In this document: positions 30,692 to 41,030 of the stretch, piece after piece
Position numbering within the stretch: position 1 is the first letter of the stretch
How the letters are laid out: the number at the start of each line of letters is the position of its first letter
Assembly: GCA_028248455.1 (NCBI GenBank)
Contig: JAOKHV010000007.1
Location: 1-64,000 of the forward strand
Length of the DNA stretch: 64,000 nt
Source: Ascidiaceihabitans sp.
GTDB lineage: Bacteria > Pseudomonadota > Alphaproteobacteria > Rhodobacterales > Rhodobacteraceae
Direction of reading: 5' to 3'
Notes under the pieces: generated by a model
What the model saw: only the letters and a program-made list of their open reading frames with translations
What the model was told of the DNA's origin: nothing
The model's database searches: none
Program-made: the position numbers and the translations under genes

Positions 30692-32167
30692 ATGACTGCT
30701 TACGACGACTTGATGGCGTTCACGCGCGAGACAACGGCCCTTGGCCAAATTGCTGGCCGCTTGGGTTGGGATCAAGAAACGATGATGCCGAAAGGTGCCG
30801 CACCGCAGCGTGGAGAAGAGATGGCTGCGATTGAAGGTGTCTTGCATGGGCGTCGCACGGATCCACGTGTTGGGGATTGGTTGGCGGCGATTGACACAAG
30901 CACGATTGGTGATGTTGGCAAAGCACAAGTGCGCCATATCCAACGCAGTTTTAACCGCGCGAGCAAAGTACCTGCAGATTTGGCCGCGACGATTGCGCGC
31001 GTAACGTCAACAGCGCAAGGCACATGGGCCGCTGCACGTGAAGCTGATGATGTTGCAGCTTTCGCGCCTACTTTTGAAGAGGTTATCAACCTTAAGCGCC
31101 AAGAAGGCGAAGCATTGGCCGCAGGTGGAGATGTCTATGACGCAATGCTCTCGGACTATGAACCGGGGACAACTGCCGCTGACTTGGAAGCAATGTTTGG
31201 CGCGTTACGCCCTGAATTGACGGCGCTACGTGCCGCAATTCGCGACGCTGACGCACCTGCACCTTTGGAAGGTACTTTTGACACTGGCAAACAGATGAAG
31301 CTGACGCGCCATCTGGCAAAGACATTCGGCTATGATATGAGCCACGGGCGCGTTGACAAAGCGGTTCACCCATTTAGTTCTGGCAGTGGCTTAGATGTAC
31401 GTATCACGACCCGTACCAACGAAGCTGACCCGTTCAATTGCTTTTACTCAACAATCCACGAAGTTGGGCACGCATGTTACGAGCAAGGGATCGACCGTGA
31501 CTATTTGCTGACACCCCTTGGTAATGGCGTTTCGATGGGTGTGCACGAAAGCCAGAGCCGCATTTATGAAAATCAAATGGGGCGCAGCCGTGCGTTTACC
31601 AGCTGGCTTTATACGGAAATGCGCGAGACCTTTGGGGACTTTGGAATTACAGACGCAGAAGCGTTTTACGGTGCAGTCAATCGTGTGAACGATGGCTATA
31701 TCCGCACGGAAGCCGACGAGGTTCAGTACAACTTGCATGTGCTGTTGCGGTTCGATCTAGAGCGGGCGTTGATGGCAGGCGATCTTCAGGTCGGTGATCT
31801 AGAGGCTGCATGGAACGACCGTTTTGAGGCCGATTTTGGCTATAAAGTGGACAAGGCCAGCAATGGCGTGCTGCAAGATGTGCACTGGCCTGTTGGTTTG
31901 TTTGGCTATTTTCCTACGTATTCATTGGGCAACGTTTATGCAGGTTGCTTGAACGAGGCGATGCGCGAAGCAATCCCAGAATTAGACGTGCAGTTGGCAC
32001 AAGGCGACACTGCACGTGCAACTAGATGGCTGCAAAACAACGTGCAAAAACACGGTGGATTGTATGAACCACTTGAGGTCATTGAAAAAGCCAGCGGTCG
32101 TGCGCCTGATCCGCAGCCTTTGATTAATTACCTAAAAACCAAATTCAGCGATATTTATAAGCTGTAA
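30692..32167 (+). CDS. Carboxypeptidase M32 (Taq family)
   Basis: 491 aa. TIHEVGHACYEQG (HExxH variant region), GVHESQSRIYENQMGRS and RTEADEVQYNLHVLLRFDLE. Confidence 0.94.
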   Translation: MTAYDDLMAFTRETTALGQIAGRLGWDQETMMPKGAAPQRGEEMAAIEGVLHGRRTDPRVGDWLAAIDTSTIGDVGKAQVRHIQRSFNRASKVPADLAATIARVTSTAQGTWAAAREADDVAAFAPTFEEVINLKRQEGEALAAGGDVYDAMLSDYEPGTTAADLEAMFGALRPELTALRAAIRDADAPAPLEGTFDTGKQMKLTRHLAKTFGYDMSHGRVDKAVHPFSSGSGLDVRITTRTNEADPFNCFYSTIHEVGHACYEQGIDRDYLLTPLGNGVSMGVHESQSRIYENQMGRSRAFTSWLYTEMRETFGDFGITDAEAFYGAVNRVNDGYIRTEADEVQYNLHVLLRFDLERALMAGDLQVGDLEAAWNDRFEADFGYKVDKASNGVLQDVHWPVGLFGYFPTYSLGNVYAGCLNEAMREAIPELDVQLAQGDTARATRWLQNNVQKHGGLYEPLEVIEKASGRAPDPQPLINYLKTKFSDIYKL

Positions 32168-32190
32168 GAACTCCACGCTAGAACTATGAA

Positions 32191-32222
32191 AAGACTGTGT
32201 ATCCTTGGAGGTGCGCAGTCTT
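32191..32222 (+). terminator. Possible terminator hairpin after carboxypeptidase M32
   Basis: AAGACTG...CAGTCTT 7-bp stem, no strong T-tract. Confidence 0.35.
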
Positions 32223-32498
32223 CTTGCATCTGATTGACGGCCTCAAACCCCAAAAAGAGGTCCGATTGAGAAACTTCCCATAAGCTCGCACTCCAACATC
32301 TGCCAGATAGGCGGGAGCAGTTAGTTTAGGGTGTATCATATTGAAATTGTTTGTTGTTTTAGTTTCAATTGCGGTCGTTGGCGCAAATGTTTTGGTTGCC
32401 CAATCTGAGTCTCGGACGGTACCAGAAGTGTGAGAGGTTGCTCGTATTGTGCCACATTCGGACTTGTCCGGCAGACCTCTTTGAACCCCAATTTTCGA

Positions 32499-32848
32499 TT
32501 AGATAAGTGCCATTCGCTCTGACCGTTCTGGATCAGGGTAAGATCGATATAGGCCGATGGAACTGTTCCCGATCAAGTCTTGGACTGCGCGATGTAGTCG
32601 GGCCACATCTTCGTCCTGTTTACCGCTTTCGCGAAAGGCGAGATCTAGTTGCGCAAGGTCGTTAACTTCAATTTCAAGTAAAAATCGCGGTGACTTTCAG
32701 AGGCAAGATTCAACTTACTCCGCAACATGCGCCAATGATTGATCTTACCTGCATCTTTCAGGTAGGTCATCCAAGTATCGACCAAGATGGAAAACGTCAA
32801 AGCCTTTGCGTCTTGTTTCAGATCTATCATGCAGTGGTAAAGGTTCAT
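32499..32848 (-). pseudogene. DUF6614-like small protein, frameshifted
   Basis: MNLYHCMIDLKQDAKALTFSILVDTWMTYLKDAGKINHWRMLRSKLNLASESHRDF, then a shift into LEIEVNDLAQLDLAFRESGKQDEDVARLHRAVQDLIGNSSIGLYRSYPDPERSERMALI-stop (32499). Confidence 0.7.
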
Positions 32849-32915
32849 CCTGCGCTCCGACTGTTGGTGTCAAAGCGCAGGATGTCATAAGCGTGTTACT
32901 CTTAAATTAAGAGCA

Positions 32916-35687
32916 TCATTCTTCAGTGGTTTCGCCGCCTTCAGCGTCACCATCGTTGTCATTTTGTTCAGCAATCCATGCAACACTCACAACAACTTCG
33001 TTCTTGCCCGTGTTGAAGACCTTAACACCACCGGCACTGCGTGAGCGGAAGCTGATGCCTTGAACCGGCACGCGGATCGATTGGCCTTTGGAAGTGGCCA
33101 ACATGATCTGGTCGTCTAGCTCGACAGGGAAGGATGCTACGATCTCGCCACCGCGCATCGCTTTGTCCATTGCTGTGACGCCCATACCACCACGCCCGCG
33201 AACGGGGTAATCGTGGCTGGAGGACAGTTTACCAGAGCCTTGCGATGTAATCGTTAGAATCAAGTTCTCACAAGCGGACATTTCTGCGTAGCGTTCGGTT
33301 GAGAAGTTAGGGTCAGCAGGTGCGTCGTCCTCATCTGCGTCTGTGTCATCAGCGAGACCCGCCATAGCACGGCGCATTTTAAGATAGGCTGTGCGTTCTT
33401 CAGATGTCGCATCGAAGTGGCGAATGATCGACATAGACACAACTGTGTCGTCACCATTCAATTTGATACCACGAACACCAACAGAGGCGCGGCTGTTAAA
33501 CACACGCACGTCTGTCGCAGGGAAACGAATGGCGCGACCAGAGTTGGTGATCAACATGACATCATCATCATTTGATGCTATACGCGCGTTAATCAATGTC
33601 GTCTCGGCGTGTTCATCCTCAAACTTCATCGCAATCTTGCCGTTTGCTTTCACATTGGTGAAGTCAGACAATTTGTTGCGACGAACCGTACCGGCGGATG
33701 TGGCAAAGACCACTTGCAAGTCGTCCCATTCCTTTTCATCCCGATCCACCGGCATGATTGCCGCGATTGAGACGCCAACTGGAATTGGTAGGATGTTGAC
33801 GATGGCCTTACCTTTGGACGTGCGACCACCTTGAGGCAGGCGCCATGTCTTGAGTTTGTAGACCATCCCATCTGTCGTAAAGAACAGCAATTGGGTGTGG
33901 GTATTGGCCACAAAGAGGGTCGTAATGACATCCTCTTCTTTGGTTTGCATCCCTGCAACACCCTTGCCGCCACGCTTCTGGGCGCGGAAATCGACAAGTG
34001 GTGTGCGCTTAATGTAGCCACCAGAGGTCACAGTCACGACCATGTCTTCTTTTTCGATCAGGTCTTCGTCTTCCATGTCGCCAGACCAGTCAACGATCTG
34101 AGTGCGGCGTGGAACCGCGAATTGGTCGCGAATTTCGGTCAACTCATCCGCAATAATACCCATGATCCGCTCGCGGGAGCCCAAAATTTCAAGGTATTCC
34201 TTGATCTTAGCGGCGAGTTCTTCCAGCTCGTCGGTGACTTCCTTAACGCCGATTTGGGTCAAGCGTTGCAGACGCAATTCAAGAATAGCGCGCGCTTGGA
34301 CTTCGGATAGGTTATAAGTACCGTCGTCATTTGCCGTATGGGTCGGATCATCAATCAAGGCTATGTAGGGCAGGATGTCAGCCGCAGGCCAGCGGCGTGT
34401 CATCAATTTATGGCGCGCTTCTGGCGCATCAGCAGATGAGCGAATAGCAGCAACAATTTCATCGATGTTTGTTACTGCAACAGCCAACCCACACAATACG
34501 TGGCTACGCTCACGGGCTTTGCGCAAGTTATACGCTGTGCGGCGTGCAACGACATCTTCGCGGAAGTCGATGAAGGACGTTAGGAACCGGCGCAATGTCA
34601 GCTGTTCTGGACGGCCACCGTTTAGGGCCAGCATGTTGCAGCTAAAGTAGGTTTGCATTGGCGTGAAGCGGAACAATTGGTTCATGACAACCTCTGCAGT
34701 CGCATCGCGCTTCAGTTCGACCACAACACGTACACCATTGCGGTCAGATTCGTCCTGAACGTGAGCGATGCCTTCGATCTTCTTGTCACGCGCCGCTTCT
34801 GCGATACGTTCGATCATAGTCGCTTTGTTCACTTGGTATGGAATTTCGTCCAAAATGATGGCGTAGCGATCTTTGCGAATCTCTTCGACGCGGGTCTTGG
34901 CGCGAACGATTACGCTGCCGCGGCCTTCAAGATAGGCCTTGCGCGCACCAGTACGGCCCAGCATGATACCTCCGGTGGGAAAATCGGGGCCTGGTACGTA
35001 TTCGATTAATTGCTCAGAGGACAAATCGGGCTCTTCTATCAAGGCCAAAGTGGCCTCAATAACTTCACCTAAGTTGTGCGGGGGAATGTTGGTCGCCATT
35101 CCCACAGCAATACCACCAGCGCCATTAACTAACATGTTCGGGAAGCGCGCAGGCAGAACTGTAGGTTCGCGATCTTTACCATCATAATTGTCTTGGAAAT
35201 CAACGGTATCCTTGTCGATGTCTGACAACAGGTATGCCGCTGGTTTGTCCATGCGCACTTCGGTGTAACGCATTGCAGCCGCATTATCGCCATCCATGGA
35301 GCCAAAGTTGCCTTGACCGTCCAATAGGGGCAACGACATAGAGAAATCTTGAGCCATGCGCACCAGCGCATCATAGATGGCAGAGTCTCCATGCGGGTGA
35401 TATTTACCCATCACTTCGCCAACCGCACGAGCGGACTTACGGTAAGATTTGTCGTGCGTATTGTTGGTCTCGTGCATCGCATAAAGAATGCGGCGGTGAA
35501 CCGGCTTTAAACCATCGCGAAGGTCAGGAATCGCTCGGCTGACGATAACAGACATGGCGTAGTCCAAATAGGAGGTACGCATTTCATGTTCGATTGAAAC
35601 GGATGGACCCTCATACACTGGACGGATAGGTAGGTTTTCATCATCATTTTCAGGGGGTTGTGGCGTGTCGTTCACGTTGTGGCCCAT
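32916..35687 (-). CDS. gyrA: DNA gyrase subunit A
   Basis: 923 aa. [53 protein letters not shown] and C-terminal beta-pinwheel repeats (GRGGMGV). Confidence 0.97.
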   Translation of the reverse strand: MGHNVNDTPQPPENDDENLPIRPVYEGPSVSIEHEMRTSYLDYAMSVIVSRAIPDLRDGLKPVHRRILYAMHETNNTHDKSYRKSARAVGEVMGKYHPHGDSAIYDALVRMAQDFSMSLPLLDGQGNFGSMDGDNAAAMRYTEVRMDKPAAYLLSDIDKDTVDFQDNYDGKDREPTVLPARFPNMLVNGAGGIAVGMATNIPPHNLGEVIEATLALIEEPDLSSEQLIEYVPGPDFPTGGIMLGRTGARKAYLEGRGSVIVRAKTRVEEIRKDRYAIILDEIPYQVNKATMIERIAEAARDKKIEGIAHVQDESDRNGVRVVVELKRDATAEVVMNQLFRFTPMQTYFSCNMLALNGGRPEQLTLRRFLTSFIDFREDVVARRTAYNLRKARERSHVLCGLAVAVTNIDEIVAAIRSSADAPEARHKLMTRRWPAADILPYIALIDDPTHTANDDGTYNLSEVQARAILELRLQRLTQIGVKEVTDELEELAAKIKEYLEILGSRERIMGIIADELTEIRDQFAVPRRTQIVDWSGDMEDEDLIEKEDMVVTVTSGGYIKRTPLVDFRAQKRGGKGVAGMQTKEEDVITTLFVANTHTQLLFFTTDGMVYKLKTWRLPQGGRTSKGKAIVNILPIPVGVSIAAIMPVDRDEKEWDDLQVVFATSAGTVRRNKLSDFTNVKANGKIAMKFEDEHAETTLINARIASNDDDVMLITNSGRAIRFPATDVRVFNSRASVGVRGIKLNGDDTVVSMSIIRHFDATSEERTAYLKMRRAMAGLADDTDADEDDAPADPNFSTERYAEMSACENLILTITSQGSGKLSSSHDYPVRGRGGMGVTAMDKAMRGGEIVASFPVELDDQIMLATSKGQSIRVPVQGISFRSRSAGGVKVFNTGKNEVVVSVAWIAEQNDNDGDAEGGETTEE

Positions 35688-35885
35688 TCTGTTTTAGGGT
35701 TCTATATGTTGCGTCCATCCATATCAGAAGTAGCACATGCTGTGCAATGCTTATAGCTGGTATTGCTCAGATTTTACCCAGACCCAAGGCCCATAATGCA
35801 GATTTTCAATCCCTCGTAACCGAACCTTAATCCTGACGCTCTACGTCCTTTTGCGTGATAGATTTAGCAGTAAGGAAGCGAAGGT

Positions 35886-36125
35886 ATGCAAAAGGCAAAT
35901 GGACTTGGAATTTTGGCTCTTGGCGCATTAGGGGTGGTTCTTTCAACCGCGAATGCGCACGAGTCCAAGCGCGATGCGCAGCACTTCATATTGCTACCAG
36001 AGCTGCCCGTAATTGCGACCAAAGTTCTTGCACCACAAAAGGCGATGCTGTCGTCAGTTGGTTATATTAAGCAGAACATGACGCGCCCCCCAGTACGCAA
36101 AACTTGGCGCAATGGGGATGGTTAA
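35886..36125 (+). CDS. Small putative secreted protein
   Basis: 79 aa. MQKANGLGILALGALGVVLSTANA signal peptide-like start. 3' end overlaps the convergent radical SAM gene by 59 nt. Confidence 0.45.
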   Translation: MQKANGLGILALGALGVVLSTANAHESKRDAQHFILLPELPVIATKVLAPQKAMLSSVGYIKQNMTRPPVRKTWRNGDG

Positions 36126-37014
36126 GAGCGACGTCTTTTTCGGCGGCCTCAAGGGTTGTTCCCAGCTCAAACTCTGCTTCGTAAGGCAATAAGGTGCAGG
36201 TCAATACTGCAGGCTTTTCTGCCCCCTTACGTTTGACGACCATGCGCGAAGATGAGCACATTATAGAATCGGGCGACTTGTTTAAAATTTCCCAGCAAGC
36301 GGTAGTGATTTCAGGAACCTCGATGGTCTCATCCATCTCGGGAAACAAAACTGTCATTCCTGAATTGTTCGCGTCTATTTCATAACCGTGTTCAGCATAA
36401 AAAGCAGCGTATCCTGCACGGCTATCTGCTTCTGAATGTCCAAAAACACTGCGCCCAGCGACGGCCATTCTAAAGCCATTTTTCTGCAACCAATCCATAC
36501 CAACAACTGTTTTTGCGAATGCGCCGGCACCCCGTTCGGCATCGTGCAGGGCGGGGTCGTAATGATCAACGGAAATCCGAAGCGTTAGTTTTCCTGGGTA
36601 GTTGGTGTTAAGTTCTAAGAGACCGTTTTGAACGGACTTGCGCATCATCGGGCGCATCGCATTTGTAAGGATAAGCACTTGATACCCCGCCTCAAGCGAG
36701 GCGCGCGTGATTTCAATCATCTGTGGGTTCATAAACGGCTCACCGCCAGTGAATGCGATTTCTTTGATCGGCCAGTTTCGGTCCTTGATTTGGTTTAAGT
36801 AGTCCTGAACTTCATCGGCGGTGATGTAAACGAGTGCATCATTGCTAGGGCTAGATGCAATATAACAGTTTAAACATTCAATATTGCAAAGCGTTCCGGT
36901 GTTAAACCACAGGGTCTCAGGGTTATTCAGCGCAACGGATGCGCGATCTTCGCCCTTAGCGGTCAGGGCCGGATCAGCAAATTTTCCAATGTTTGCTTGC
37001 GCTAAATCTTTCAT
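36067..37014 (-). CDS. Radical SAM protein
   Basis: GTLCNIECLNCYIASS (CX3CX2C), EIAFTGGEPFMNPQM and a Cys-rich C-terminus HCAKFCVLGGASCSA. Likely start 37014. Confidence 0.88.
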   Translation of the reverse strand: MKDLAQANIGKFADPALTAKGEDRASVALNNPETLWFNTGTLCNIECLNCYIASSPSNDALVYITADEVQDYLNQIKDRNWPIKEIAFTGGEPFMNPQMIEITRASLEAGYQVLILTNAMRPMMRKSVQNGLLELNTNYPGKLTLRISVDHYDPALHDAERGAGAFAKTVVGMDWLQKNGFRMAVAGRSVFGHSEADSRAGYAAFYAEHGYEIDANNSGMTVLFPEMDETIEVPEITTACWEILNKSPDSIMCSSSRMVVKRKGAEKPAVLTCTLLPYEAEFELGTTLEAAEKDVALNHPHCAKFCVLGGASCSA

Positions 37015-37166
37015 AATCCACGTGTACCTTGCTGGTTGAACAATGCTTATTTGTGGTAGGATGTCTGTGAATGCAATAAAAGAACGTTTTTGCCATGTGA
37101 CAACCTTGTGATTTGGCTCAAAAAGCACCATGTTTGCGCTAACAGAAAATCAAATGGAACAACCCA

Positions 37167-38624
37167 ATGGTCTCACGTGTAATCCCAGTCGAAGCTTTTG
37201 ATCTTGTCATCTTTGGTGGGACGGGCGATTTGGCTCGCCGTAAAATTCTACCGGGCTTGTTCCGGCGCTTTTGTGCAGGTCAAATGCCTGTCGAATCCCG
37301 CATCGTTGGGGCTGCTCGCTCTCAGATGGATGGTGCGAAGTATCGCGAATTCGTCGCAGAAGCAATTGCCGAATTTGGCGGTAAGGTTGCAAGCGGCACT
37401 GAAAAATTAGCGGCGTTTTTACAGCAATTAGACTACGTTCCAATCGATGCACGCGGAGTTGGCGGTTGGGAAGAGTTGGCGGATAAGGTTAAGGGGCGTA
37501 AGATTGTGCGTGCCTTTTACTTCTCCGTTGCGCCGGGCCTATTTGGTGATTTGGCTGAGCGTCTGCACCAGTATGGCCTGTCCGATAAGGCAAGCCGTAT
37601 CGTTGTTGAGAAGCCATTTGGCCGCGACCTTGCCACTGCGCAAACGTTGAATACCTCTTTGGCTGAACACTTCAATGAGGATCAAATTTACCGCATCGAT
37701 CACTATTTGGGCAAAGAGACTGTCCAAAACCTGATGGCTGTTCGCTTTGGCAATATGTTGTTCGAACCTCTGTGGAATTCGCAATACGTCGATCACATCC
37801 AAATTACGGTTGCTGAAACCGTTGGTGTCGGCACGCGGGGCGAATATTACGACAAATCAGGTGCAATGCGTGACATGGTGCAGAACCATCTGATGCAATT
37901 GCTTTGTTTGATTGCGATGGAACCGCCAGCCAAGTTTGAGCCAGGGGCTGTGCGTGATGAGAAATTGAAAGTAATCCGCGCGCTTGATTCTGTTGAGCCC
38001 CACCATATCGTGCGAGGACAGTATTTAGGCGATGACGAAGATCCAAGTTATCGTGAGAGCGTAAAGGACCCGCGTTCTAAAACAGAAAGCTATGTTGCGA
38101 TGAAGGTTGGGGTTTCCAATTGGCGTTGGGCGGGCACACCTTTCTATCTTCGTACGGGTAAGAAGCTTGCGGAACGTGCCAGCGAAATCACCGTTGTTTT
38201 CAAGGAACTGAACCACTCGATATTTGAAGACGACGAAGGGGGGCATCGCAATGTGCTTTCTATTCGTCTTCAGCCAAACGAGGGCATTACCCTTGGGGTG
38301 ACAATTAAAGAACCTGGCCCGGGCGGTATGCGATTGATCGACGTTCCGCTGGACATGAGCTTTGCCGAAGCATTGGGCGACGCAGGAGGTGATCCGCCAG
38401 ATGCTTATGAGCGCCTGATAATGGATGTTATTCGTGGGAACCAAACCTTGTTTATGCGCGGCGATGAAGTTGAAGCCGCATGGGAGTGGACGGATCCAAT
38501 CATCAACGGTTGGACAGAGCGCGGCGATGTGCCCAAGTCCTATGACGCTGGAAGCGATGGTCCAGGGGACGCAGCAATAATGTTGGCCCGTGATGGCCGT
38601 TCATGGGGAGCGATTAATTCATGA
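37167..38624 (+). CDS. zwf: Glucose-6-phosphate 1-dehydrogenase
   Basis: 485 aa. FGGTGDLARRKILPGLF and IYRIDHYLGKETVQNLMAVRFGN. Confidence 0.96.
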   Translation: MVSRVIPVEAFDLVIFGGTGDLARRKILPGLFRRFCAGQMPVESRIVGAARSQMDGAKYREFVAEAIAEFGGKVASGTEKLAAFLQQLDYVPIDARGVGGWEELADKVKGRKIVRAFYFSVAPGLFGDLAERLHQYGLSDKASRIVVEKPFGRDLATAQTLNTSLAEHFNEDQIYRIDHYLGKETVQNLMAVRFGNMLFEPLWNSQYVDHIQITVAETVGVGTRGEYYDKSGAMRDMVQNHLMQLLCLIAMEPPAKFEPGAVRDEKLKVIRALDSVEPHHIVRGQYLGDDEDPSYRESVKDPRSKTESYVAMKVGVSNWRWAGTPFYLRTGKKLAERASEITVVFKELNHSIFEDDEGGHRNVLSIRLQPNEGITLGVTIKEPGPGGMRLIDVPLDMSFAEALGDAGGDPPDAYERLIMDVIRGNQTLFMRGDEVEAAWEWTDPIINGWTERGDVPKSYDAGSDGPGDAAIMLARDGRSWGAINS

Positions 38625-39289
38625 GTTTTCAAGAATATTCTAACCGCGAGATGCTGATCATCGAAGTTGCCCAGAATATTTTGGGCGATCTGAAGGCAGC
38701 ACTTTTGACCCAAGAGAATGTTTCATTTGTTGTCCCCGGCGGTACGACGCCAGGCCCAATCTTTGATATTCTGTGTACCGCTGACATCGAATGGAACCGC
38801 GTGCACGTCATGCTGAGTGATGAGCGCTGGGTGCCTGACGACAATGACCGCTCAAACGCAAAGCTTTTGCGTGATCGTCTATTGGTCAATCGCGCGGTGG
38901 GCGCAAAGTTTACTCCGTTCTATGTGCCTGATGTTGAAGTAACAGTTGCCTGCAAAGATTTGTCTGAAACGCTCGCGTCTGAGTGGCCGATTTCTGTTTT
39001 GGTTTTGGGGATGGGCGCTGACATGCACACAGCATCATTGTTCCCTGAAGCGAACGGTTTGGGAGCCGCTTTGAGTGCGAATGCTGATGCATTATTGCCC
39101 ATTCAGGCGGAGGGCCAAGAACAGCGCGTCACACTTAGTGCCCCTGTTTTGAACAGTGCCATTTCTAAACACATCGTCATCTTTGGTGATGACAAACGTG
39201 CAGCACTTGATGTTGCTAAAGGATCTTTGCCAGAGCTTGCACCAGTTGCGGCAGTTCTGGGCGGTGCAACAATTCACTGGGCTGTATAA
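38621..39289 (+). CDS. pgl: 6-phosphogluconolactonase
   Basis: 222 aa. VVPGGTTPGPIFDIL, VHVMLSDERWVPDDNDRSNAKLLRDRL and VLGMGADMHTASLFP. 4-nt overlap with zwf. Confidence 0.94.
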   Translation: MSFQEYSNREMLIIEVAQNILGDLKAALLTQENVSFVVPGGTTPGPIFDILCTADIEWNRVHVMLSDERWVPDDNDRSNAKLLRDRLLVNRAVGAKFTPFYVPDVEVTVACKDLSETLASEWPISVLVLGMGADMHTASLFPEANGLGAALSANADALLPIQAEGQEQRVTLSAPVLNSAISKHIVIFGDDKRAALDVAKGSLPELAPVAAVLGGATIHWAV

Positions 39290-40897
39290 ATGACTGATAA
39301 AATGAACGCTGCTTGGTCTGCACTCGAAACTTTGGAAACTGGCGTTAACGACCGCCATATGCTTAATTTGTTTGAAGTCGACGCGTCTCGTGCGGATACG
39401 TTCCAATGCACAGCTGGCGATATATTGTTGGACTACTCCAAAACCAACATTGATGGCGCAGCCAAGACGGCGCTATTGGCATTGGCCGAAGCTGCAAACG
39501 TAACTGAACGCCGCGCTGCGATGTTTGGTGGCGCTGTCATCAACGAGACAGAAGGGCGTGCTGTATTGCACACCGCACTGCGCAACCTTGATGGCGATCC
39601 AGTTTTGGTAGACGGCGCTGATGTCATGCCAGAGGTGCACGCAACTTTGAGCCGCATGGGCGATTACGCGGATCTGGTCCGCTCAAGCGGAATTACCGAC
39701 GTGATCAACATCGGTATCGGTGGATCTGACCTTGGTCCGGCGATGGCAGTTATGGCGCTGAGCCCATACCACGATGGTCCAAGCGTTCACTTCGTATCAA
39801 ACATAGATGGTGCTGATGTGTCTGATACGTTGCGGGGGCTGGATGCTAAAACAACGTTGGTAATTGTTGCCTCTAAAACTTTTGGCACAATCGAGACGAT
39901 GACAAACGCCCGTACTGCGCGCGCTTGGATGCTTGAGAACGGTGGTAAACCGGATGAACAGTTTGCGGCCCTCAGCACGTCAGAGGAACGCACAGCAGCT
40001 TTTGGTATTCCAGCGGAACGCGTTTTCGGCTTTGAAGACTGGGTAGGTGGTCGCTACTCTATGTGGGGCCCAATTGGCCTTAGCCTGATGATTGGCATCG
40101 GTCGTGAAGCGTTCACAGCGTTCTTGCGTGGTGGCCAAGCTATGGACACACACTTCTGTGCTGCAGAGGGTGCAGAGAACATGCCGTTGATGCATGCGCT
40201 TGTTGGTATCTGGCACAACCAAATCTGTGGCCACGCGACACGTGCTGTTTTGCCATATGACCAACGCCTTGGCCTACTTCCTGCTTATTTCCAACAGCTT
40301 GAGATGGAAAGCAACGGTAAAAGTGTCGCAATGGATGGCGCGCAGTTACCGCGCCACAGTGGTCCTGTTGTTTGGGGCGAACCTGGCACGAATGGTCAAC
40401 ACGCATTTTACCAGTTGATCCATCAAGGCACCCGCGTCATTCCATGTGAATTCATGGTTGCGGCTGAAGGGCATGAACCGGACCTAACGCATCACCACCA
40501 ATTGCTGGTCGCGAACTGTTTAGCTCAATCAGAGGCATTGATGCGTGGCCGTTCATTGGATGAGGCACGCGAAATTATGGCTGCCAAAGGCCTGACAGGT
40601 GACGAGCTTGAACGCCAAGCCGCACATCGCGTCTTTGCTGGCAATCGTCCGTCGGTGACGATTGTGTATCCAAAACTGGATCCGTTCGTTTTGGGTCAGA
40701 TCATCTCGCTTTATGAGCACCGTGTCTTTGTTGAGGGCATCATCTTGGGCCTGAATTCATATGACCAATGGGGTGTTGAACTGGGTAAAGAGCTGGCAAC
40801 AGCACTTGAACCAGTCGTCGCTGGAACGCAGTCAGCCGACGATAAAGATGGATCGACCCGCGGTCTGGTTGATTACGTACAGCGCCATCGCGCTTAA
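39290..40897 (+). CDS. pgi: Glucose-6-phosphate isomerase
   Basis: 535 aa. NIGIGGSDLGPAM, SKTFGTIETMTNA, GGRYSMWGPIGLS and SYDQWGVELGKELA. Confidence 0.96.
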   Translation: MTDKMNAAWSALETLETGVNDRHMLNLFEVDASRADTFQCTAGDILLDYSKTNIDGAAKTALLALAEAANVTERRAAMFGGAVINETEGRAVLHTALRNLDGDPVLVDGADVMPEVHATLSRMGDYADLVRSSGITDVINIGIGGSDLGPAMAVMALSPYHDGPSVHFVSNIDGADVSDTLRGLDAKTTLVIVASKTFGTIETMTNARTARAWMLENGGKPDEQFAALSTSEERTAAFGIPAERVFGFEDWVGGRYSMWGPIGLSLMIGIGREAFTAFLRGGQAMDTHFCAAEGAENMPLMHALVGIWHNQICGHATRAVLPYDQRLGLLPAYFQQLEMESNGKSVAMDGAQLPRHSGPVVWGEPGTNGQHAFYQLIHQGTRVIPCEFMVAAEGHEPDLTHHHQLLVANCLAQSEALMRGRSLDEAREIMAAKGLTGDELERQAAHRVFAGNRPSVTIVYPKLDPFVLGQIISLYEHRVFVEGIILGLNSYDQWGVELGKELATALEPVVAGTQSADDKDGSTRGLVDYVQRHRA

Positions 40898-41030
40898 TCA
40901 CTTTTACACAACGTAATTTGGCAAGCCTTGCGCGCAGGGCTTGCCAGACCACTTCACGCTTGGCAAGGTTATTTTATCAGAGGACGCGCAGCCTATGACG
41001 CGCCTTTACATATCAAATATGGAGGTGCCG

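Noticed and set aside
36067-37014. RiPP biosynthesis (radical SAM plus small peptide)
   Set aside because: The neighbouring small ORF has a Sec-like signal, no Cys-rich or repeated core, and is convergent rather than co-transcribed. No RiPP transporter or recognition element is seen.
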